Source: Flectonema sp. DT1601 (taxonomy: Eukaryota > Euglenozoa > Diplonemea > Diplonemida > Diplonemidae). Taken from it: 64,000 nucleotides of DNA. The translations under genes were made by a program, and so were the position numbers. Shown here one piece after another: positions 9,365 to 17,502 of this stretch (positions within the stretch are counted from its first letter, which is position 1; each line of letters starts with the position of its first letter). The notes beneath the pieces were generated by a model that saw only the letters and a program-made list of their open reading frames with translations, was not told the origin of the DNA and made no database searches. The stretch lies in assembly GCA_964019425.1 (NCBI GenBank), contig OZ025804.1, positions 744,001 through 808,000 on the forward strand, written 5' to 3'.

Positions 9365-9876
9365 TGCCCAACGGTCCTAACTGCTTGATGTTTAAAAGTG
9401 TCTCGAGAGCCGATATTGCCTCTGGACACATTCATCTTTTGATTATTTCTTATACTGTTAACCAAATGAAGAGAAAAGACAAAAAAAAAGAAAATCTGAT
9501 TTTTGTCACGTAGTCTGACTACTTGCCTGATTTTAGTATCTTTTGATTAATTTATTCTTATTTATTTATTTTTATGTTGAAAAAAGAGAAGAACTCTTTT
9601 TTTTTTTTTTTAATACAGACTGTGGAATCTATTTGTTTTGCTTTCCACAACCAATTCGGTCTTGTTAAATGAATAAAGTCAAAGTTATCTAATTACTACA
9701 GATACCCACTTGGAGATCGCCAAAAGGCGTAATCGGTGGGTCTGGGTAGTCATTTACTTTTTTCTTCGGGATTTAGAGTTTTTTGATTACTTTTTTGTGT
9801 GCAGATGATATTGTCGCTTCGTCTAATGACTTGCCTGATTGGTAAGATACACATCTTTCGATTATTATTATTATTT

Positions 9877-9910
<34 letters not shown>

Positions 9911-10034
9911 ACTTTTGAAGAAAAAAAAACAACAGCGAAAGTCTCGATACAGATCGTTGGATTCTATTTCTCTCTTTTCACCAGATTGCACAGATTATAC
10001 AGACATTTATTTATTTATTTTTTTTCCCACTACA
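9214..10034. other. Intergenic: A/T runs and one GC-richer hairpin
   Basis: This is the msrA 3' flank followed by long A and T runs (A near 9340-9364, T near 9880-9909). The only ordered part is 9704-9748. There ACCCAC pairs with GTGGGT (9736-9741), with an inner GATCGCC-AAAA-GGCG..ATC stem, and an alternative TACCCA/TGGGTA pairing exists. It might be a small structured RNA; I cannot assign it. The carrier's leader acceptor (CCCACTACAG) ends at 10035. Confidence 0.4.
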
Positions 10035-10050
10035 GAACTTATAATAAAAT

Positions 10051-10923
10051 ATGACTTCAAATAGCGACACCCTAGTGAGAATCGGACTCGCAGGAACGAG
10101 CGCATGTTGTGGCGCTTCCGTAACAAACCCTGTAGACGTCGTTAAAATAAGAATGCAGATGGGAGGCGTTGCCGGAAAAGCTAAATACCCAGGTATGGCA
10201 AGAGGCATCCTTGTAGTTGCAAAGGAAGAGGGTATTAAAGGTTTATATAAGGGATTAGGTGCCAGTTTATGTAGAGAAATGAGCTACTCGGGAATTAGAT
10301 TTGGTGCATACGAATCGTTCAAAGAGTTGTATGGTGCGACTGACCCAAAGAATACTCCACTATGGAAGAAGTTAGCATCTGGTGCATCAGCTGGAATGGT
10401 AGGTTCGGCCATTGCTAATCCGTGTGACTTGGTTAAAATTAGAATGCAATCTGATATTAAAGGGGAATTATACAAAAACGTATTCCAAGCATTTGGTCAC
10501 ATCTACAAAACTGAAGGATTCAAGGGGCTTTATGTTGGTGTTGCTCAGACTGTTCAGAGAGCATGTATTTTGGGTTCTTGCCAAGCCCCAGCCTATGATC
10601 ACACGAAACACACTTTGAAGAATAGCGATATGATGAAAGAAGGTGTTGGTCTTCATCTTATTTCATCATTTATTGCTGGAATTGTTGCGGTCACAGTCAC
10701 TGCTCCAATAGATTTGATTAAAACAAGAGTAATGTCATCAAAGGCGGGGGCAAACCCGTACAACGGAACCATCGATTGTCTTATGAAGACAGTAAGAAAC
10801 GAAGGTCCTCTAACCCTCTACAACGGATGGGTTGCTGGTTGGATGAGACTAGGACCTCACACTATCGTAACCTTCTTGGTCTTCGAACAACTTAGAAAGC
10901 TTGTTGGTATGCGTGCTATTTAG
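10051..10923 (+). CDS. Mitochondrial carrier, dicarboxylate/oxoglutarate/UCP-like
   Basis: A 290-residue SLC25-family transporter of the inner mitochondrial membrane. It has three ~95-residue repeats, each with the PX[DE]XX[KR] signature: NPVDVVKIRMQ (~residue 26), NPCDLVKIRMQ (~126) and APIDLIKTRVM (~226). Six membrane helices are expected. The repeat-3 end GWVAGWMRLGPHTIVTFLVFEQLR is typical of the dicarboxylate/oxoglutarate/uncoupling-protein branch, so an organic-acid exchanger is the best guess; the exact substrate cannot be read. The length is normal for the family. It has a single exon. A T-rich tract ending CACTACAG lies 16 bases before the ATG and could be a trans-splice acceptor. 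A long T run (10947-10977) follows the stop. Confidence 0.9.
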   Translation: MTSNSDTLVRIGLAGTSACCGASVTNPVDVVKIRMQMGGVAGKAKYPGMARGILVVAKEEGIKGLYKGLGASLCREMSYSGIRFGAYESFKELYGATDPKNTPLWKKLASGASAGMVGSAIANPCDLVKIRMQSDIKGELYKNVFQAFGHIYKTEGFKGLYVGVAQTVQRACILGSCQAPAYDHTKHTLKNSDMMKEGVGLHLISSFIAGIVAVTVTAPIDLIKTRVMSSKAGANPYNGTIDCLMKTVRNEGPLTLYNGWVAGWMRLGPHTIVTFLVFEQLRKLVGMRAI

Positions 10924-10944
10924 GTAAGGCATTGCTATTTTCTT

Positions 10945-10981
<37 letters not shown>

Positions 10982-11884
10982 TTAAACGAACGAACAGTTT
11001 TTTTAATTAATTTTCCTTTTTTTTTTTGTTTGCCTCCGATATCTATCATTACGTCATTCATAAGTGAACCAATGAGGAAAATATAACTTTGATCGCCCCA
11101 TCCTACTCCCGTCTTTTCTTTTTTCATAAAAGAATCTTTCTCGTGTTATTTCTTTTATTCTGCCAGCTGGCAACAAAGTCAACGTCATGCTGCACCCGTA
11201 TGGGAGTTACATTTTTTTGGTTCAGTTTTTTCCCTTTTCTTTTTTACTAACTTGAAATAGACAACAGAAAGAGACTAAGTGATATGCCGGTTGGGTGGTA
11301 ACAGGAAAAGTGACAGCGTGCGACATTCGCAGTCATACGGCGATTCTTCGTTTTGTACCTCAACTAAAGGCATCTGGTTTCCCCGTATGTCCCTTTCATG
11401 CATCAAGAGGAAGAAAAAAAAAAAGATAACGTGGTCGAGTTTTTCATGGGATTATGTTTTACACGTTCCCGGTTGAATGCTCTGAAAAAAAAAAAAAAAA
11501 AAGAAGAAAAAAAGAAAAAAAAAAGAAGAAGAGAATGGAAAAGAAAAGAAAATTATGAAAAAAAAAAAAAAACAATTATATGGCGAGAAAGAATGAGAAA
11601 AAGATGGGAAATTTACTTTCTTTGAGATGAGTTTTCTGTTTCACGGTTGTAGTTCTCTGACGAGGAAAGTGTTTTCCCTCACCCTCCCCCAAACTTCCCG
11701 AAAACTTATCATCGCCATGTACAACTTTAATTTCTTGTTTCAACTGCGGCGTCGGGAAATCGGCGCCTGTCAGGCCTGATGCATGTCGGGAAGAAGTATT
11801 GTCTTGCCAAACCATGCTTAGCTTAGTATGCGTGAATGGAAAAAAAACAACAACAAATAAATCTCTATCTATTTTTCCAATTCA
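10924..11884. other. Intergenic with homopolymer runs
   Basis: I see no gene here. The stretch contains T-runs near 10947-10977, then A-rich purine tracts near 11410-11575 that give spurious lysine-rich frames. A pyrimidine-rich tract ending AATTCAG at 11885 precedes the next gene. Confidence 0.5.
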
Positions 11885-11914
11885 GGATTTTACCACACAC
11901 ACTAAATTACAACA

Positions 11915-12142
11915 ATGGTCTGGGTATGCCCACAAACTGGAGAGATGAGAGATGGGGCTCTTGATGATGCCAAAGTTGACGTCGTAACCAGCCCTACTTC
12001 ATTGGTATCCAAAACAAAGGTGAGAGCAAGAAGTAATTCTCTTGATGGTGCCAAGGCGGTTTGGAAGTGGGTTGAAGAGGAAGAAATGTCAGCAACTCAG
12101 AAAGAACAACTCGCCCTGATTAGAAAAGACGTAACTAACTGA
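11915..12142 (+). CDS. Small hypothetical protein, 75 residues
   Basis: A short frame, MVWVCPQTGEMRDGALDDAK.., ending KDVTN and TGA. I do not recognise it. It is acidic in the middle, with a VWKWVEEEEMSATQKEQLALI stretch that may be helical, and has no signal peptide or membrane segment. Support for a real gene comes from an AATTCAG acceptor-like site 30 bases upstream, an ACAACAATGG start context like other genes here, and an unbiased amino-acid make-up unlike the homopolymer frames around it. A GTAACT near the last codons could be a donor to another exon, so the C-terminus is uncertain. Confidence 0.6.
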   Translation: MVWVCPQTGEMRDGALDDAKVDVVTSPTSLVSKTKVRARSNSLDGAKAVWKWVEEEEMSATQKEQLALIRKDVTN

Positions 12143-12590
12143 TATGGCTTTCAATCACAACCAGCTACAAATAAACGAAAATGTAAAAATACAACTCCTT
12201 TAGAGAAAGTTACAATGCTTGCCCATTCTCGCGCATTTTTTTTTAAAGACCCATTCTTTCCGGGCGGCGGTTTGGAAGGAGCTGCACGATCTCCGTGTGG
12301 CTGACTCCTTCTAGTCGACCCAAGTTTACCCAGTATGCTTCCCCTCTTAACTGTTTAAAAGATATAGTTTTTTTATTTCTTTAAATCCCCTTTTTGTTTC
12401 CCTTTTAGTAATATCGCGCGCAAATCTTTTTTTTTTAAATTATGTAATTACTCAACCCGGACTACTCTCACTCACTTAGTTATTCTCAGGGACTTGATGA
12501 AAAGTGATGCCAGGAAGAAGGTAAGGTTTTCTGTTTATTGTTGTTATCATTCTTTACATTGTTAAATTATTACTTCCCGAAAAAAAACAA
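12143..12590. other. Intergenic and possible leader intron
   Basis: A GC-richer patch at 12255-12330 can fold (AAGGAG with CTCCTT), but I cannot assign it. GAAGAAG|GTAAGG near 12521 and the ..ACAAG at 12591 could bound a 5'-UTR intron of the next gene. Confidence 0.35.
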
Positions 12591-12608
12591 GTCTTGTCAT
12601 CCATAACA

Positions 12609-13553
12609 ATGGCAACGGCAATTGAAAGTATGTTTATCATACCATTGGGAAGAGGGACTACTGGGTTGGGAAATCAATATGCTGACAGAGCAATTCGAGA
12701 GTATCAAAAATCATCTCAAGTAGCCTGGAAGGAAGAGAAGATGAAACAGGAGAGAGACAGAAGTATAGAGAGAGAACGTCTGCAGGCCACTCTTGAAAAC
12801 GAATCAAAACAGAGAATCAGAGACAGAGAAATTACAGCAAGAAAGAAAGAGACATTAGTTGAGAAAATGGTTCAACTTCGAAAAGACCGCGAGAAGGAAA
12901 TGACAGCAGAGTTATCAAGAAGACGAGATGAGTGGGCGCAACAGTTACGAAGTGAGAAGGACGATGCGAAGTCCAGAAAAGTCATAAAACTCGAAGAGTT
13001 GGCAGCTAAGAAAGAAAGGGATCTTCTGGTACGAAAAACAACAATCGAAAAGGAACGGAAACAATGGAAAGCAGAAATCCAACAACGAGAAGTAGCTCGT
13101 CGACTGGAAGTCAACAACTTACGTCGGATGGCAACTGTCAACAGAAAGAAGAAAGTTGAAGCAGTCGAAAAATCAATGCGCGTCAAACGAGAGACAGCCG
13201 CTAAGGGAAAGGCTGAACAACTTCAAAAAGAAAAACTTCGCGATAAACGACTTGATCAGAATCAGGTAATGTTAGCCGATGACATTAGAGAAGAACAATT
13301 ACACACAAAAAAACGTCGAGAGGAAGCAGAGACACACCGACTCGAACTAATGCTCGTCCAGCGAGAAGCTCGCAAAAAGGAAGACTCTCAGCTGGCTCTG
13401 GTGACACAAGAACGACGTCAACACGCTCTCGAATACGTTCGTCACTACAGAGACACAGAATTTAGAGAACGACAAGAGCGAAGAGAGCGAATTGACTATT
13501 TTACATCATCTCTGTTCAGGTGTAGACCTGCTAGTGCTCCTATCACTCGCTAA
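12609..13553 (+). CDS. Coiled-coil protein of unknown function
   Basis: A 314-residue protein, highly charged (K/R/E) and almost wholly alpha-helical coiled coil from about residue 35 to 295 (patterns such as KKERDLLVRKTTIEKERKQW). The N-terminus (MATAIESMFIIPLGRGTTGLGNQYADRAI) is not coiled. The C-terminus ends in a non-helical FRCRPASAPITR. The ATG at 12609 was chosen because it follows CATAACA; codons upstream in frame contain no ATG. Its make-up resembles microtubule- or cilium-associated coiled-coil proteins, and flagellar genes are common nearby, but no specific family is recognisable. Single exon. Confidence 0.8.
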   Translation: MATAIESMFIIPLGRGTTGLGNQYADRAIREYQKSSQVAWKEEKMKQERDRSIERERLQATLENESKQRIRDREITARKKETLVEKMVQLRKDREKEMTAELSRRRDEWAQQLRSEKDDAKSRKVIKLEELAAKKERDLLVRKTTIEKERKQWKAEIQQREVARRLEVNNLRRMATVNRKKKVEAVEKSMRVKRETAAKGKAEQLQKEKLRDKRLDQNQVMLADDIREEQLHTKKRREEAETHRLELMLVQREARKKEDSQLALVTQERRQHALEYVRHYRDTEFRERQERRERIDYFTSSLFRCRPASAPITR

Positions 13554-13920
13554 GCATCTTCATAAGAGTTAGTCTCCAATCTTATGAGGTAATTCAGTAG
13601 ATGGGTTTTTGGTTAAATTATATCACTGCCCTCCTTTTGTAGTATTGCCTCTTTCGGCATTATACAGTTTTTCTTTTTTTCTTTTTTTTAATTAAAGTTT
13701 TAATAAATTCTAAAAAGTAACTCAAGCGTGTTTGTCTTCAGTTTTGTTTAGTTGTGATGAAGTCTTTACAGACCATATCAAGTCAGTTAACGTTTTGGTA
13801 CACCTTATTTATATAAACGCGTGTGTTTCGTTTTGATACCTTTTTGTCGAATTTTTTCTTGAGGGAAAAAAAAAAACCAAAAAAAAAAAAAAACTGAAGA
13901 GCAAAAAAACATATTTCTCC
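13554..13920. other. Intergenic
   Basis: T-rich and A-rich runs with no gene seen. A TTTCTCCACAACAG acceptor-like site ends at 13927, just before the kinase ATG. Confidence 0.5.
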
Positions 13921-13932
13921 ACAACAGGAATT

Positions 13933-15246
13933 ATGGGAGGCAAAAATACTAAATTAGAAGGTGGGGGGCGGAAACAATCGGAAGATGAAAAAGAAAAAGT
14001 GTGCAAAGACGATTTCAAAATGCTATCAAAGATTGGAGAAGGCAACTACGCTACTGTACTGTTAGTAAAACAGAAAAGCACAGGTGACTATTTTGCGATG
14101 AAAATGTTAAATAAAAGTATGCTTGTAGAACGAGACGAAGTCGAGCACACCCGAACTGAACGGGCGGTGTTAGAAAAAGCTAATCATCCGTTTTTAGTTA
14201 AAATGAGATATGCTTTTCAAACTACTGAAAAATTATATTTGGTAATGAATTTTGCTAACGGAGGTGAATTGTTTTCACATTTAAAAAAAGAAAAGCGATT
14301 TACCGAGGATCGATCCCGATTCTATGCTGCAGAGATTTCACTCGGCATTCAGTACCTTCATGATAGGGATATCGTTTACCGTGATTTAAAGCCTGAAAAC
14401 GTATTGCTTGACTCAGCAGGACACATCGTACTAACCGATTTCGGATTATCAAAGATGATGCGTGAGTCAGAACGAACAAAAACTTTCTGCGGCACACCAG
14501 AATATCTTGCTCCTGAAATATTATTAAATAAAGGTCATGGAAAACCAGTTGATTGGTGGGCTTTCGGGACTCTTTTATTTGAAATGTTGGTTGGAATTCC
14601 TCCGTATGTTAAATAAAATACCCAACATTTTACTTAGCAGAACAACCTCCCCATACTAAAAATCAAAATCAAACAACAGGTTCTACTCGACCGATACAAA
14701 AGAAATGTACGGAATGATTCTCCACGCTGATCTCTTCATACCTGAATTCGTATCCATACAAGCGACTGATATTCTTATAAAATTATTAGCTAGAGATCCG
14801 AAACATAGGTGTGTTAGAATGGAGAGTTATTTGACTAATGAAAATGATATAAATAATAACAACAACAACACAAAAAAAACAGGCTCGGAACAGGTCCAGA
14901 AGGACCAAAGGAAGTTATTAACCATAAGTTCTTCTCACCAGTTGACTGGAACGCTTTGTATAGTAAGCAAATTACACCTCCGTTTACTCCTCCTGTTGCT
15001 GGACCGGGTGATGTGAGTCAAGTTGATGAAGAATTTTTAAACAAGAAACTTCCTGACAGTATTGGTGGAGTTCCTGACTGTGGACCGTTGATTGGGTCAA
15101 CAGATCAAGAGCTGTTCGACGGATTCACTTACGATCCTTTGCATCCACATGCAAGACACTTAGGTGAATCACAGGCAGGACATCTTCCAGATACATTAGC
15201 ATCTAGTGGTGGTTTGTTGGGAGCTTCTCCTACTTCACTTCGCTGA
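13933..15246 (+). CDS. AGC-family Ser/Thr protein kinase (Akt/S6K-like)
   Basis: Three exons: 13933-14603, 14680-14808 and 14883-15246; 387 residues. Introns are GTATGT..AACAG and GTGTGT..AACAG. The glycine loop is IGEGNYATV (third glycine replaced by Ala), then the AMKML lysine, YRDLKPENV, DFGLSK, and a T-loop TKTFCGTPEYLAPE that matches a PDK1 site. Joining the exons restores GIPPFYSTDTKEMYG and ARDPKHRLGTGPEG, which confirms the splice sites. The C-tail has PPFTPPV and a hydrophobic motif FDGFTY, as in Akt, S6K and SGK. No PH or C2 domain is present. The N-terminus MGGKNTK has Gly2 and could be N-myristoylated, giving membrane targeting instead; that part is inference. Confidence 0.9.
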
Positions 15247-15456
15247 ATATATAGGTTAGCACCTTAGTTCATAATTGTCAGAGTTTTTTTTTTTTTTTTT
15301 GGTATTGTTTTTAACTGACTAGAAGTGTCACTTTTTCCCGGATGAAAAATCATCTAGTCGGTCTTTGCGATACAACATTCTCAGTGAATGACAACAACCA
15401 TCAAATGCTTTTTGTTGCTTGATACCCGAAATAGGTATCTTCTCGTGGTATTCAAA

Positions 15457-15487
<31 letters not shown>

Positions 15488-16430
15488 CTGTCAAACTGAA
15501 ACATTTTTGTAATCCAGTCGTCTTAAACACTTTACATTATCATTTAAGATGGGTAGAGTGCTGTTAACATGGTTTACTTGTTTGGTTTTTCACGGAAGGC
15601 ATCAGTACATGAACAGGTCTGTTTTTTTTGGTAAGGTTCTAACAAAAAAAAAAAAAAAAAACAACAACAACTACCAACGTCATTAAAATGGGCAGGTGGT
15701 GTGGTGTGTTTGTTAATTAAAAAAAAAAAAACAAACAAGTTATGTGTCTTTTAATTCATGTGAGATTTTTAGCCTTCCCTTATTCATACATTTTGGGTGT
15801 CCTAAAATGTTGATTGAGAAACCAGTGTGCATGTTATATTTGGTACCGTCAGGCTGCTTGTGCCATCTGTGTTGTGTACTACGCACCCTCCACTTCCCCT
15901 GAGATGTTAAGAGACAACGTTGGTTTAACCTTTCTTTTTGTTTTTTTTGTTTTTTTATAATTGTTATATGGGAAATACTTACCATCTCATTTTCGTTACG
16001 TTTAGTCTCCTATGATAAGAAGAAAGAAAGAAAGAAAAAAAAAAATGAGTGAGAAAGAAAAAAAAAAAAGTAAAAAGAGTTGAAAGCTAAGGGGAGGAAA
16101 GGGGAATTACAGGAGTATGCAACTACCGTGCCCTTTTAATGCGTCTTTGTAATCCCTCGTATCATATCGTTGGTTTCCGTCCCTTTCGCAGAAGAAGAAG
16201 AATGAAAAAAAAAAAAAATAATTAAAAAAAATAGTCATAATTATCTACTTTAAGTAGTGCTGCAAGTTCTGTTCAGTTTGACATCGAAGAGGTCGGTGTT
16301 TGTCGCTTGTGGGTTTTAGTTTTTTTTCTCTTATCAGGATACAGCGACACACCCACTCTAGCTGGTTGGTTAGTATGTGACTATAATTGTGTTGATTGGG
16401 TAATGTGTTTATTCTTTCTTCAAACAGAAG
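15247..16430. other. Intergenic, 1.2 kb
   Basis: No gene is supportable. Long T runs (15282-15300, 15463-15483) and A runs (15643-15660, 15719-15731) dominate. The end (TTCTTTCTTCAAACAG at ~16422-16437) looks like a splice acceptor for the next gene. Confidence 0.5.
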
Positions 16431-16452
16431 TGGAGGTCGGGTAGATTAAATA

Positions 16453-17253
16453 ATGTCGTCATCGTCCCCAAAGGGATCGGTTTGTAAATCACCAAGAAAC
16501 TCATGGTCAAAATCTCCAAGACAATCTTGGTCAAAGTCTCCTAGACATTCATGGTCGAAGTCACCGAGACCTTCATGGGCACCACCTCCACCTCCACCAC
16601 CATCTGTTTTCACTGAGAGAACAGTTGTATTTTCAGGACTTTCAGAAAAGACTCCCTGGGAAGATCTTCAGTGGCAAATCGAGTACTGTGGATTAAATGT
16701 CGAGAAACACTACGAACATCCGAACCCAGCAGATCCAGAAGAGATAATATTCGTTGTAATGTTTGAGAAAGCCTCTGAAGCTGAGGAGGCTTTGTATATC
16801 ATGCCGGCCATGGAAATAAATGGAAAACCAGTTTCAGTTCATCCAGCGAAGGTAGTTGAAAGGGGAACAGGACCGGTGACTATTCATGAGTTAAAAATGG
16901 GAGTTAGTCAGAAAATACACGAATTTAAGGCGAGGCAATCTTATTGTGGTACGAATGTTCCCCCCTCTGGTGATGATGATTATGACAGTCTCGATGATAT
17001 TTCATCCGTCGACAGTCAGATCTGTAGATCAAAAGTAGACAAGTACTCTGACATTCCTCCAATTGTAAAACAAAACATCGAATCAGTTGGGAATATGGAA
17101 CCAAAAAAAAAAGCTTTAATCGCAGGTGGGTTACTGTTAGCTGCAGGCGGAGCTCTCTTCATGTCGAAAAGTACGCAACGAAAACGGAAAAAAGATGCTT
17201 GCAAAGGATACGATGTAATAGTGAGAGATATTAACAAGTTACTAAAACGTTGA
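16453..17253 (+). CDS. RRM-like protein with a C-terminal membrane anchor
   Basis: A 266-residue protein. It starts with four SPR-x-SWSK repeats (residues 8-40) and a seven-proline run. Residues ~53-140 resemble an RNA-recognition motif: RTVVFSGLS as RNP2, EEIIFVVMFEKASEAEEAL as RNP1, and a final VSVHPA strand. After an acidic linker (GDDDYDSLDD) comes a single hydrophobic segment ALIAGGLLLAAGGALFM (~residues 219-235), flanked by lysines, and a basic tail. That is a tail-anchor layout with the RRM facing the cytosol. The membrane could be mitochondrial outer membrane or ER. The combination suggests RNA tethering at a membrane; this is inference and the family is not recognised. Single exon. 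Confidence 0.75.
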   Translation: MSSSSPKGSVCKSPRNSWSKSPRQSWSKSPRHSWSKSPRPSWAPPPPPPPSVFTERTVVFSGLSEKTPWEDLQWQIEYCGLNVEKHYEHPNPADPEEIIFVVMFEKASEAEEALYIMPAMEINGKPVSVHPAKVVERGTGPVTIHELKMGVSQKIHEFKARQSYCGTNVPPSGDDDYDSLDDISSVDSQICRSKVDKYSDIPPIVKQNIESVGNMEPKKKALIAGGLLLAAGGALFMSKSTQRKRKKDACKGYDVIVRDINKLLKR

Positions 17254-17312
17254 CTTTCTGCTGGTCATCGTGGTCATCGTTTCTAAGAGGCAGCTGTCAC
17301 AATAGAGTTAAT

Positions 17313-17347
<35 letters not shown>

Positions 17348-17502
17348 CCATTCTAAGTATTTGTTATTTTACGTTGAGTTTTTTTTCTTCCTCGATTTTT
17401 TCAAGGGAATTTTTTTTTTTTTTTTAATACCCTGCTCTGGATCAAATTTTCATTCCCTCACAAGAAAAAAAAAAAAAAAAAGGGAAAATAAATAAATAAA
17501 AA

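Noticed and set aside
11398-11625. Lysine-rich frame in the carrier 3' flank
   Set aside because: Generated by A/G-rich tracts; no codon structure or start context.
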